Source of the DNA: Nautilus pompilius
Lineage: Eukaryota > Mollusca > Cephalopoda > Nautilida > Nautilidae
Direction: 5' to 3'
Assembly (NCBI GenBank): GCA_018389105.1
Contig: JACATO010001464.1
Coordinates: 124,001 to 188,000 of the forward strand
DNA: 64,000 bases
The notes beneath the pieces were generated by a model. The model did not search any database, was not told the origin of the DNA, and was given only the letters and a program-made list of their open reading frames with translations. Shown one piece after another: positions 25,801 to 37,894 of the stretch. Within the stretch, counting starts at the first letter, position 1, and the number at the start of each line of letters is the position of its first letter. A program made the position numbers and the translations under genes.

Positions 25801-27203
25801 CATTTATTTTAAATTTTGTATGGCTAGGATCCATAAAGTTCTGTCCTAAAACACCGAAGGAACTCCACCAACCTGCCAAGGAGTTCATCAGTTCTTAGGG
25901 CTGTAGTCAGAAGTTTACATTGTGTCCTAAAACACAGAAGGAACTCCAAGAGAGCTCACGGTCAGCGAAGGCGCAAAGGTAGTATGTCCTCACTATATCG
26001 TAGGCAGCGAAGAAACGCTAGACCATGAAGAATCCCCGTGTACAAGAGCTCTTCCTTTACATATTTTTTTCTTTTCTAAAAGGATTTATGTAAAAAGTTG
26101 AAAAGCTTTTTACACATTTAATTCTATTTTCTCAAAACTACACCAAAGGTCGATGAAGCCAGCAGCCTCAACAAGTCACCGACGAAGCCCAGTTAGCAAG
26201 GTTCTGCCGTTTTTAAACTTGCGCAATAGCTAATCAACAGATGAGACACACACACAAAATAATAATAATGGTTTCTAATTGTACATACTGGTACTTCGAT
26301 TTGTTTTAGAAGTTGCTAATCAGTCTGCAGGGCTATTTGGAGACGAAAACGCGACTTTAAAGGGTAATGACGTGGCCATGTTCGGTGATTAGTGTGGCTG
26401 GAGAGCAGAGATTCGCTGGGCAGAAAGATCAAGGTATATATAGTACAAGAGCCTAAATATGCTTATTTATAGACTTCTACTAAATGGTGATTCAGATATA
26501 TTTGTTTTTTGTTTTTTCCTATCGTATAAATAAAACTGAAACTACTTGTGAGATAAAACTGGAAATTTCCTTTGGAACTTGTTGGCCAAAGCAGCTATCA
26601 TCAGATCGTAACATACGGTGAAAGTTCAGTAAACTAAATCCAAATGATGAATATTGTGCCCACTTAAAAAATATTTTTAAAGAAACTGCGTTTTGTGGTT
26701 TTTATTAACTGTTTTTTACTCACCAGATCATGACAGCAGTTACTGGCTTGATGGATTACCTGGGTATGTTAAAAGAATTGGTAGATAGATAAATCTTAAT
26801 GAGGAAAGAAGAGAGAATAAAAGGGAAAACATCTTTCTTTTCTTCTGCTTTTTTCCCATTGTAGCTGTGTACCGACTCGCTCAAGCCAAGAAAGTACAAA
26901 ACTAAAATTAATTTCTCGATTCAGAGGTCGAAGGACAACATGTGGAAAACACATGCCGCTAATTAACCCCACTATTCCCATAGTGGACGCGGAAAGTATC
27001 CATGTGCCCCTCCAACTCCTGTAAATCAGTTACTTCAATCCGGTGTTTTTGTGAACCAATTACTTGCCGTTAGCCTAGACCAAAAACGCCAAAGATATTG
27101 TAGATCGTATTATCGGCGAGCTTCTGAAGTCTAGCTTCCCTTATCCAGTAATTATGTTGACTTATTAGTTTTCATCACATCTTTACCAAGCCGACGTACT
27201 GAT
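22900..27203. other. Long unique region, no gene seen
   Basis: AT-rich with local CpG-rich patches (about 24950-25340). Contains one 26-bp near-identical direct repeat pair (25842-25867 and 25921-25946). Frames of 60-100 codons show no domain. Confidence 0.5.
25842..25946 (+). repeat. Short direct repeat, two 26-bp copies
   Basis: TGTCCTAAAACAC and GAAGGAACTCCA, separated by one variable base, occur at 25842-25867 and 25921-25946. The copies are 79 bp apart start to start and differ at that single position. No coding role is evident. Confidence 0.85.
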
Positions 27204-27226
27204 CACACACGCACACACACACGCAC

Positions 27227-27261
<35 letters not shown>
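27204..27261. repeat. (CA)n microsatellite with G interruptions
   Basis: About 58 bp of CA repeat with a few GC steps. Confidence 0.95.
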
Positions 27262-27774
27262 GAGTTGTTGTTTCTCTTTCCTCTTTGTATCATAAATCAC
27301 GGCTGGTTAATAGGCAAGACTAAGGAAAGAGAGCCTTTTTATATAGCCGACATTATTTACATTCCTATCAAGGTGTTCATTTCAGCCGGATCTTCACCAC
27401 GTGCTCAATGCGATTTCCGACCCCGCGCGTGCGAGAGCTGTAAATACCTTCGGCGCTGAACGCCCCGACGCAGCAAGAAGAGCTGGAAACTCATCGCACG
27501 GGGGCATTTAACTCTTGCACTGGCTACTGTTCAAACACCTAAAGAAGAAAAGAAAAATACTGTCCATCTTTACTGAATGATTTGTCCACGTAAAACTCGC
27601 GTGACGACCCGGATTCTTCACGGCTTGACTCGCGACTACGGTGCCCGCCACTTGGCGATCGCGAGATATGGTCGCCACTTCGTCAAATGGTGGGTGGTGG
27701 CACGAATTCAAGCCTTGGAGAATCCGGGTATTTACACGTGATTTTCTTCTTTGAAAGTTCCGACTGAAACCTTT

Positions 27775-27950
27775 ATTTTATAGATGTGGGAGGAAACTGG
27801 AAAACCGGAAAGAAGCCAACGTGGCTGGCTGATGAGAAAAAAACCATGTTAAAGAGGGACGTCCAACCGAGCCGATCCAAACCGGGATTCGAACTCAGGC
27901 ACCCAACGTTAGCAGTCCAGTAGTTAACCACTGCAATACCAGGCAGCCCT
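27775..27950 (-). mobile_element. tRNA-derived SINE (copy 1)
   Basis: Read on the - strand, the head has an A-box-like GCAGTGGTTAACTACTGG (27918-27936) and a good B box GAGTTCGAATCCCGG about 30 bp downstream (near 27882-27897). The body continues to a tail with CCAGTTTCCTCCCACATC (near 27784-27801), shared with other SINEs in this window. Such elements are non-autonomous, Pol III-transcribed retrotransposons. The 3' end is approximate. Confidence 0.8.
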
Positions 27951-27999
27951 ATACAAGTTCTCCATAAGAAACATTAATGTCCACAACGGTGTATTCTAC

Positions 28000-29216
28000 T
28001 TGTCATTATTGGCGCAGTGGTAACCAGATCATAACATCAAATGTTATACTATTATACTATTATCTATATGAATTTATTTTAAAATATTTTATTATACATA
28101 TTGCATTAATAATTTTTCATTATTGCTGTCATTCTCTAGAAATTCTGTTTTCGTAATGAAATAATAACGATACTTTCACTATAAATTAGGTAATGGATTG
28201 TAAATTAGCATAAATTTATCTTTCTATCTTGAACCATCTCCTTCTCGCGGGTCTCTTCACCGTCCTTCTTGCTATGATGTTCGTCGTGCGAACCACGACA
28301 CATCCCACAAAAGAAAGAATGAAGGATGCGGTCTCTTATTTGCTAATTCTCCTTCCTCCTGGCTAAACAGGTATTCGAAAAAATCTGAATGAAAAATGTG
28401 TTAAAAGAAGATCAATGTATATGAAACTTTTTTGTAAAAATAAAAAAAACAAACTCCAAAATCCCGGTAGAAAATATAGATAAACAGAATAAATGATGTC
28501 AGTTTTTTTTTTTTTTTTTTTAATGAGTAAATGAGTTTCGTGAAAGGGTTAAGCGCTGCCCAGCTTACGGAAAGGAAATTTAATGCGAGATTTCTAGGGG
28601 TGCGATTTTCAACAACTCCCGTATGGGCGAACAAATGTAATCGAATCTCGCAATGATGGCGTCTACCGTGGGTGTTGTCGTGTCAATGAATAAATTGGGA
28701 CGCAAGAAAGTTGCTATTTTTGTGTTTAGATGGAATATGTCCGATTAAGGGCGCACTCTTTTGTAGTTGGCTCTGTGGCATCATGGGCTGGAGTCGCAGG
28801 TGACATGCGTCTAAAAACTCTCAGGTACCGATGTTCTACGTTGCGAGGTATAGATATTCTTATGAAAATCGATGAAACAGTACCATCCTGTATAAAGTTA
28901 AAACCACGTAAGAGATAGGAATCGGTGGGGGGGGGTCGAATCTTTTGCAAAAGCCCTGCGTGCGTTCTAGAACCATTGCAAGCCGTCCATCTTCGCGGTG
29001 CCGCTTCGTTTCCCATAAGAAAAGAAAAGAGAAAGTGAATAATGCAGGTGTAACGGTAAAGCGACACCTACCGGCTTTATCCGTTCTTTTCTGCAAATAT
29101 CGATTACCACAAATATTGTATAACAACAGAATAAGTGGTTCAGAGGGACAAAATATACATATTAAAAAATGCTTGCCGAGAAACAGCAGGGGACACTTTC
29201 AGAATGAATAGCCCCT

Positions 29217-29218
<2 letters not shown>
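28000..29218. other. Spacer, no gene seen
   Basis: AT-rich, with a long T-run (about 28503-28522) and a C/G homopolymer near 28927-28935. Overlapping frames on both strands near 28726-29211 lack recognisable domains. Confidence 0.5.

Positions 29219-29258
<40 letters not shown>
29219..29258. repeat. (CA)n microsatellite
   Basis: About 20 uninterrupted CA units. Confidence 0.95.
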
Positions 29259-29259
<1 letters not shown>

Positions 29260-29772
29260 TTGTTATCGTAAAGCAATCGTGAAAATGCATTAACGTTCGG
29301 GGAAAAAAAAGGCATTAAGAGCATAAAATACGGAGTTCATTTATCATCGGCTTTGCATAATTAATACGAGGCTGCAGAAGGTCATGGCCAACGTAAGGCT
29401 TCACCACAGAGTTAAGAAGACATCTATTGATGGAGAACTGGCTGACGTTGGTTTGCGAAAACAGCCAATTTGAGTAATTTCGAACTCTCGTTCACAGTCC
29501 GGCCACTGAAGTAGCCCGGTAAAAATTGCCAGGGAGGATTTCCCCCGAAACTCGGCGGAATGACATCTGCACGTAGTCTGTCAGGTGACGGAGGTTGGGA
29601 GATGTCGGTCCTACGACGGAAAAAACGACGAGCGTATAAGATGGGTGCATGACGAATTAATCATAAGTCATACAAAAAGGGAATGATTTGGGTTTGCGTG
29701 TGAAGCATGAAAGATATAAGTTATCTGGCCATCATTAGGTCGAATATTCCCCCCCTTATTTTTATGGATCTA

Positions 29773-29775
<3 letters not shown>

Positions 29776-29814
<39 letters not shown>

Positions 29815-29816
29815 TT
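29776..29816. repeat. (CT)n microsatellite
   Basis: About 20 CT units with two T interruptions. Confidence 0.95.
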
Positions 29817-29971
29817 GTATGTACCGATGTCTCTACACGCAATCCTATTAAAAGGACGTACTTCCGTGTTTGGCCGCTAGGGAGCGTTGCCAATCCTTTG
29901 TCACGAAAAGTCTGGGAATTCAGACTTTGACCAAAAAAAAAAAAAAAAAAATTTCTCACCAGAGCTCTTCA

Positions 29972-30156
29972 TCTTTTAGATGTGGGAGTAAACCGGAGTG
30001 CTTGGAGAAAATCCGCGCTCGGAAGCTAGTAAAAAGAGCGAGAATAAACCTGTCAGGGAAATAGATCGAAGCGAGTCGCTCTCCATGCGGGAATCAAACT
30101 GGGCCGTCGGCCATGGCGGTCTAACAGTCGGCTACCGCTAGACCGCTGCGCCGCTC
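29972..30156 (-). mobile_element. tRNA-derived SINE (copy 2)
   Basis: On the - strand the head reads GCGCAGCGGTCTAGCGGTAG, an A-box region, followed by CAGTTTGATTCCCGC, a B-box match. The 3' part contains TTTTCTCCAAGCACTCCGG followed directly by TTTACTCCCACATC. This matches a 3' domain I recall as widespread in animal SINEs. An A19 run lies just beyond the tail side (about 29933-29951). Confidence 0.8.
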
Positions 30157-30185
30157 AACTACTTTGATTCAAAAAAAAATTTTTT

Positions 30186-30225
30186 ACACACACACACACA
30201 TATATATATATATTATATATATATT
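30186..30225. repeat. (CA)n(TA)n microsatellite
   Basis: CA repeats run directly into near-perfect alternating TA sequence capable of cruciform formation. Confidence 0.9.
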
Positions 30226-30229
30226 CTAG

Positions 30230-32639
30230 TACACCGTGTTTAATAGTAATTGTGGTGTACTGCTATACTACGTACATGTGAGTGGCAGCTTGGACAGACC
30301 CCAGCCAGGCAGGCCGTGTTCGCAGGTGCCCGATTATCTCTCTGTCAATTAATACCGGGCACTGACCCTCCCCGACTAAATTGGATTTCTGGCTCAATGA
30401 AAAAACTGGAAATTTCAATAAACATACTCATATATACATTTAGTAATAATACTAAACCCCCCCATAATAGAAGTTCTAAATGTGTCATCTGCCATTATTG
30501 ACATAATATGATGAAATCCAGTTGATATTTGAATAAGAGCGGCAAGTGTTTGTTGCTTCCACCACATTTGCTGGTACAGTTCAGCAACCATAATTTAGAC
30601 CGCTTCTTCTCGGTCTATAGGGTACATACAAATTGCGAAATTTATTTAAAAAAATAAAACAACAATTAAACAGGATTTTTTGTCTGTGTCTTCAGCAGAA
30701 CATTTTAGGGATCTTTGGAAATGTGTGAAACGAGATACATATTTGTGCGGAAGGCTATTAGCCGCGGGCGGTATCTGTAGGACGTTTGGTCCATCCTATC
30801 ACCATCCGCAGCCTCCGATGCCGGTTCTGATGCTCTCAGGCAGACCTTATCCCTCCTTAGTTGTAGAGTTTGTTTACAGTAAATGATTTGGGGACAAAAA
30901 AAAAAAATAATAGGAGAGATATCCTCAGAGAGGATTTTTCTTCGCCTCGTTTTGTTTTAAATTAAAATCGTGCAAACTTGAGCCGGAATCGAGGAGGAAC
31001 AAACAAGAGTTCTTCGTGTGTTGGCGCGCCCGTGACATCCACGGACAACTCCTATATATTAAAAAAAAATAATAATAAATTTATCACCTTTAAACAAACA
31101 AAAAATATATAAATAAATATTATTCCCCCGCAAGAAAAATCCAACAACAACAACAAATCCCTGCCAAACTGAAAGTAACAAACGGCTTCTACCTCTAATT
31201 TCCGACAGCGGGAGAAGCCAATTTGTGGAGTAGAGAAGATGGTAGACGTTGATGATTTTATGCTTAGCTTCAAATATTCACTGACATTCGAGCGGTTATG
31301 GCGGTTGTCATCAGAAGCACTGGGACGAGCAAATTAATTTTGAGTTTTACATTTAAGTGCGATGGCACCCTAAATGACGAAGTCCTTAAACCTCTGGCTG
31401 TCTTTCTTTCTTTCTTTTCTTTTTTTTTTTTTTTAAATTTATCATCCGTTCATTTCTTACTGAAGCAATATTGCAGAGCATGTGTTTCGTGGAGCCTGCC
31501 TCTCTGCCGCTTTATCATTTCGTCTCCACAAGACACGACTACATTAAAGCATCAAAGCAATCCTCGAATAGCCTTGCTACCTCGGTTTAAAGTTAATTTC
31601 ACGCGGTGGCACGCAACGAGCATCCGAGATCCTGTTTAAAAACGTAAGATGAGACAATAATTCTTACCACCGTCATTAGATTAAAAAAAAAAAAAGTACT
31701 ATGTGATCTACCGCATGAGACGGTTGCGTGGGTTTCCGGTTTCCTCCCACGTCAGAAATTGGAGTTCTAGTAGAGCCCTTTCTGTCGCAGTTCCGCTGTA
31801 GTTGGAGAGGGAGCGGCAACGGAAAAGTCGCCTCAACGATTCTTTTCTCCGGCATCGCTCTGTGCCGCAGACAGACCCGACCGTTTGCAGGATACAGACA
31901 ACGATAATATAACGCTCAAACGAACAGATTAGATGATTACACCCGGCGATAGATATAAGCAAATCGTCGTATTTGTTGGGTGGAAAAAGATATCAGGCGT
32001 CTGTTTGTACCAAATCAGTGTTTAGCTTTACCTGCTGGCATTTTCAGCCTCTTGAAGAAACTGGCTTCAGAGAAGAGTTCTTGCCTTCGTAAACCCTCTT
32101 CTCCAGAAACTTCAGAACAGCTTGTGACAACACCCGGCCAGTGCCTACCAAGAGTCCAGTCCAGCCCGGCCCGCTTCTTCACGACTGCTCAAGATTCTGT
32201 ATTGCAAGCTAAGCATGTTTATAGTTGGACGGACTCCTACCTTTTCTATAAAGATAAATAAACATCTGTTAAACCGTATTTATTTTTGTCTATTTTGTTT
32301 TCTCGTGAGTTAAATAGATGGACATGTTTGCTGCTTAATACAGCCAAACAAAATCCTTGATGCAAAATTAAAAGAATGGCCAGTAAAGATGCCCCACATT
32401 AATAGTTTTCGATGGTTTATACGTATTCTTTCAACATGAAGGCTTAAAGCCGAGTAACTGTTTCTGATTTTATTATGCATTTATTAATAATAAAGCTATG
32501 AAAACGGAAATATATTGAGCCATGGTTAGGTTTTTGTTGGATTGAAGTAGCCCCAAACAACGCGGTCTGCTCTTTTGCTCATTAATGCTGGCAGTTGTCG
32601 GTAATAAAGGGAATTAATATTACTGACTCCGTCTGGGGA
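30230..32639. other. Unique region with one isolated SINE-tail-like segment
   Basis: No gene recognised. Around 31725-31755 the + strand carries GTGGGTTTCCGGTTTCCTCC, the shared SINE 3' motif, without an obvious tRNA head, so it is probably a truncated copy. The 93-codon frame at 31980-32261 and the 113-codon frame at 31298-31639 match nothing known to me. Confidence 0.45.
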
Positions 32640-32785
32640 ATCCGTAAGCGGCGGTTGGCTGGTGGAGATAAAGGAAAAGAACCCAAGGCAAGGAAGTAAG
32701 CCAAACTGAGTCGAGTTCTGACCCAGATCTCTCATCCTGGGTATTCCAGTAATCTACCATTAGATCACCGCGTGGCTCTCCTTGC
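32640..32785 (-). mobile_element. tRNA-derived SINE (copy 3, degraded)
   Basis: On the - strand the head GCCACGCGGTGATCTAATGG followed by TAGATTACTGG is an A-box-like tRNA 5' half. About 35 bp downstream GGTCAGAACTCGACTC is a degraded B box. The body beyond is not diagnostic and the tail end is not defined. Confidence 0.6.
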
Positions 32786-33090
32786 GATTTAAAAGGCAAA
32801 TTTGTCATTTTTAATCGAACCTATTAGCGGGTTAAATAAATGCCAGCCTTTCGTACCGAAAATTTCTATTTTTGAAAAGCGTCATCAATGCTCTAATGTA
32901 GAAGAAATTGTGCGGGATGTAGACCTTGAATGGAGAGGCTTTTATCGTATAATAAACTATCGACAGCTCGACTGAGATGCATTCGTCGCAAGTTCTCTAA
33001 GCAATGGCTTCAAGCCGAGCCAATATGTTGCAGACAATAAATAAATAAATATTTCTTAAATCCCTGTTTCCGTTTATTTCTTTTATTTTA

Positions 33091-33093
<3 letters not shown>

Positions 33094-33168
<75 letters not shown>
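33094..33168. repeat. (ATT)n microsatellite
   Basis: About 25 tandem ATT units. Confidence 0.97.
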
Positions 33169-33824
33169 GTTATCCCTTTTAATGTTAGCTTCGTTGTTAT
33201 TACAGCCTTAACCAGTCAACTCGATCCACTCAATAATTTTTACTGTTTATTTTTATGTCAAACGAAGCTTTCAATTTAAATGTACAACAACTGAACTGTT
33301 CAACATTAAATCTTTTCTTGCTCATATAAACGTGTTTGTTAAACTAACGCCAAATACATGGAAAGTGGCAATTTTTGGGGTCTCTGCTCATTTTTTCTCT
33401 TGTTTTCAATTAGACTTTGTCGGGTTGAAAGACAATATTGTTTTAAACAGTGCTATTTGTGTTACGCACATTTGATTATTCGTTTATTATACTTCTAAAA
33501 GGTATTACTTGGAACAATAGAATATTGGTATCAACTGAAATATTCTTGAATTTTCCATTGCATTCTAGATGATTCCTAACCTCTCAGTTTTGTTCTTGAA
33601 ACTGTCATATCTTTCCTTTCAATCCAGAAAATTCTATAGATTTATAGGAATTTCTTCATAACTTTTCAAGGGACAAAAAACATCCATCCATGCATCAGCA
33701 TCTTCAATCAATGTTGAAGTAATTTTCCAAGAAAAAAAATCTGTTTTTTTTGTTTTTTGCATACCTTGAAATGGTCTGACTTACTGAGAAATTGATGAAA
33801 ACCTTGGTCTTTTAGTAAAAACTG

Positions 33825-34545
33825 ATGGCAGGATTATCCGGATGGTTAAAAAACTGGACACTTTCCCTAAAGAAGTGGATCAGCAAAGAAAGATACAGTC
33901 ACCAGGAAAAGAACTCGTTTTTGGCAAAACTTCGAGAGAAGGATAGGTTCGTCTCGTGTGGAACGCTAAGTAAAGAATTAAAAGAAAGTAATGCCAAAAG
34001 TATATCAGGTGGATCCAGATCTGTTAGAAGATATTTGGTAAAAATGAGCTTAAAATGACACATCCCAGCAAAAAAGTAGGTGCTTTAAGAGTCACAAAAA
34101 ATCAGGTGAAATATTTAAATCAAACCAACCCGGAAGCATCTAGAAAGTGTCTGCAGCTAATTCTGTTTCTCTGCTAATGGTAACAACAATTTGACAATCC
34201 TACCAAAATGAACAATCAATGAATGTAAACCGATATTTAAAATACAGATTTTGTATAATCTACTAAGAAATTTTATCCTGATGGTAACTTTTGGTTTTTA
34301 TAAAATAAGAGACTAAACCACACAGCAAGTAAAATGCATTAGTTGGAAGACTGGCCTTCGAATTTTCTTGATTTAAATCTACTAAGGATATATGTACAAT
34401 TATAGGGAAATGTTTTGAAAAATCATTCTTAGAATGAAGAAAAATTTGACAAAAGGTCATTTAGGTAGGCTTGAAAAAATACTTCATCATACAAGACATT
34501 AGTAGAAACAATGCTGTGTAGGATTAAGTAGTCATTATAAGCACT
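33825..34545 (+). pseudogene. Tc1-like transposase relic (DD34E type)
   Basis: An HTH-region remnant reads CGTLSKELKESNAKSIS and VRRYLVKMSLK, then HIPAKKVGALRV and QVKYLN (about 33955-34125). After a missing or scrambled central part, the C-terminal half reads YPDGNFWFL, then a stop where relatives have Gln of the QDNDPKHTA block, LNHTASKMH, LEDWPSNFLDLN and later KTLVETMLCRIK. The Asp of that block is Asn here and the final Glu region (DLNPIEN in relatives) is lost by shift or substitution. The remnant spans about 720 bp against about 1 kb for a full reading frame. No inverted ends were identified. It is clearly dead and older-looking than the mariner. Confidence 0.75.
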
Positions 34546-34549
34546 AATC

Positions 34550-37500
34550 GCTGGTCAAAATATTAACAAAAACAAGGCTTTGCAATTAGAATATTTTTGT
34601 TTTTGTAATTTTTATTTATCATGTTTGTTAATAAATACATAATTAAACTAAAATAACTGCATCTGGCTCTTTAAAAAACTGCATAAAACATTTAAAATTA
34701 CTGAGTGAGGCGAGCTGACTGACCAAGATACATATACGTTGGCGCAGCGAAAGTCCGGCCGTACAAAGTTAAACATTTCTTTGGAATCGTATTACTTCGC
34801 AACACAAACGAATATTTAAAGAAAAAATGGCTTCACATCAGCGCAGCAATTATCACGTGTCATCACAGTATTATATGCCAACAATGTCATCGTAATTCTT
34901 CCCCAATTGTTAGGGAGGTTATAGCTTGCAGCTCGATTTTATTTCGTAACTTCATCATTTTATTTAGCAGGTGTGAATGACGTCACCAGTCGAGTTACCT
35001 TGCGCGGGTCTCATGGAGCCGTTTTCCCTTCTCACTTATTGTTCAGGTTTCGGAAGTAAACTTTCAAACTTTAAAGATTTTTTTTTACATTTGATATTCG
35101 CTACAAATGAGTCCACGAGCCATCGTGTTGCTCAAAAGTAAATCCCTGACCAGCGAGACGCAGTCTTATTGCTAAATCCATTAGCAATAAAGAGAAAATC
35201 ACAGATGTGTATTAAGAGGCGAATTAGATTTTCTAAAATGTTGTTACTGAGGATTTTTCCAGATATCTACAATTCCAGGATATTAGAGGTCATAATTACA
35301 AATTAACTAAAAAAAATATCAAAAATAATGTTTGTATTAATATGAATGTTAGTGAATGAGTACAGAATAAATTATCGTCAAGTTTAATTGATAAGTCAGG
35401 GTAGTAATTAATTTTAAAATCGCATCGATGGCCATTTCTCTCCGCTCTTGTTCTTGCAAAAACAATGATGGCTCCTGCTGACTAATAAACTGAGCCTCAT
35501 TCTGGCTTCTGCTGAATTATATTAATAAAACAATTAAACAAAATATCATTTTTCTTTTAAAAATGAAAAATACGGACAGAAATTTCTGATGGAAAAATTA
35601 AATAAAGCATATCGACTTGTGGAATTCTGACTAATTGAATTTATTCTCTGCAGCAATTAGATTATCAACAAAAAAATATTGCATCTATTTTTATTTTCTT
35701 TTCAAATTTGCGCATTTTTGAAGTTTCCACCTGGACAAACGAAAAATATAATGAACATTTTATTTCTTGTGTTCTTTTGTCGAATGTTTTGTTAAATGAC
35801 TTTTCCCGCTACGCCAACTCCACTGGAATCCTTAGGCAGTTTCTTTCTATTCTTTTCCTTTTTTAAAAAAAAAAACATTAATAAGATTAAACAAAAAACG
35901 TAATAAATATGACTAATTTTATATTCATTTATTTAAAACTCTTTTGCAGAAGGATCGGACAAAATGCAATTATTATTATTAATAGAACAAATATTTCGGT
36001 CAGATTAAATTATCATGGTATTTAATGAAATGCAAAACTATCCAAGAAGCACTCCACACACAAACACACCACACACAGCCCCCCACACACACTCAAACTC
36101 AAACATACTTACACGCAGATATAATTTAGTTTCTTAGTTCATAAAACTTTCCTTTCTTTAACACTCTTAAATCTTTATACGGGTCAAACACCAAATCTAC
36201 AAAAAATAAGCCGTCTTTGGTGCGAGTAATAGAGCATGTAAACTTCATCCTAATCAGTAAAAGGCATTAAATTTCGGGTAGAGATGACTTTACTTCTCTT
36301 TGCTGAGTTGGTAAATACGAGTATTTGTCGAATGTGACAACAGCTTTTCTTTTTTTATATATAAAGCACATCCACAAATCTAATGATCCAGACGTAGACA
36401 ACGATCGAATCGATGATGTGGACATTCTAAATGAGTTCTTGCCTTCAATTTTAAAATTTTTATCACCCGAATGGTTGCGAAATTACTTTGATCCTAGGGA
36501 TCAATAGCAATCGAGCAAAATCTGTTGTTTGGCAGAATTATCGCACGTAAAGTACATTGCGAGTTTATTGTAGCGCAATGTACCTGATACTGCCAGTTTT
36601 TGGTATTCACGGGACCTCTGTGCTGAGCGTGCGTGCTTAACGTAAATTATCTTTTGTGGAGATCAGGCTAATAAAGAGGTAAACTTCAGGAAACTCGCAT
36701 TCTGGAGATACTTTTTCTACTGAAGTACATTATTTTCACAAAAGAAATACGTACATGGCAAATCAGAAAAAGAAACAAAATAGATGCTTAAACAATGCAA
36801 TGGGAATGACGGTGTATTTACACGTGAATTTTTAAAAAAAATTTTTAGTGAGGCAGTAATTTTGACTAACACTGTAACCTTTTCTTATTTCTTTATTTTT
36901 TATAGTTAAGATGAAGTAGATTAAAGACTACAATTATCACATTCCGTCTTAATAAATACAAAGCTTTCTTCCTTTTAAAGACTACGTACCATCTTTTGAC
37001 CATACGTGGGTCATTGCCGAGTTCTTCTAAAAGTTCCACTTTGGCAGTCCACTACGGGTCCACTGGTCGTATATGGCAGCTCTGTTTGCAGTAGATAGAA
37101 ATTATTTAATATATTTCTTTATTTTAGAAAGTACTGGATCGTACGTGAGCACCACTCAGCCTTTGCATGAAGAGAAGGTGTACGAATTAAGCAAATTTAA
37201 TGTAATACGTATTTTAGAAGTTCAATAAACGAATAATCAAACGCGCACAATACAAAGGTAACTCTGTCTGAAAACAATGGAGAATCTTCTCCAAGACGAC
37301 AAACAAGAGAGAAAATGAGCAGAAACCAAAAACATTGACAAAGATCCGTGTAATCTTCGTCTGATAAAAAAACAAGGCGCAAACATAAACAAATTTAGCT
37401 GCAAATTCTTTTAAAGAGACGTCAAATAAAATGGTAGAATTATCATTTAGAATTCTAACGTTTAGAACCGAAATACCCAAGTTACTGAGCAGCCCGAAAG

Positions 37501-37825
37501 ACGGTGTCGCTGCTGAAAAGCTACTGATTGGGCTTGAAAAGAAATCCGGTGCAAGTCAGAATTCAGCCAAATTTATTCCATTAATAAATTTGGTATTCAT
37601 CGCTCATCCCCAAAGCTCCGTTTTACCTTAATATTAAAACAAAGAAGAAGAAGAAATTTCCCGTTTGGAAAAGGGCGGAACTTTGAGGCATCTATAACTT
37701 CCAGCTTCAGGGTTCACGTAAGCAGCTGGTAGGTTGGTGATCAAGTTCGGCCAGGCATCATTTCGTGGTAACCAATGTCCGAAGGGCGAGACAGAACAAT
37801 CATCTCTGCTTTTTTATTGTGTAGA

Positions 37826-37829
<4 letters not shown>
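34550..37829. other. Unique AT-rich region, no gene seen
   Basis: No transposon or SINE signature. Includes a short interrupted CA tract near 36055-36090 and an imperfect hairpin at 36530-36595. Short frames have no domains. Confidence 0.5.
36530..36595 (+). other. Imperfect hairpin, about 66 nt
   Basis: GTACATTGCG (36552-36561) and CGCAATGTAC (36574-36583) form a perfect 10-bp stem with a 12-nt loop. An outer TGGCAG (36530-36535) pairs with CTGCCA (36590-36595) across an asymmetric internal loop. The size resembles a small RNA precursor, but the stem is short and uneven. No known small RNA was recognised. Confidence 0.3.

Positions 37830-37893
<64 letters not shown>
37830..37893. repeat. 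(GA)n microsatellite
   Basis: About 32 uninterrupted GA units, open in several frames and giving an artificial Glu-Arg repeat. Confidence 0.97.
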
Positions 37894-37894
<1 letters not shown>

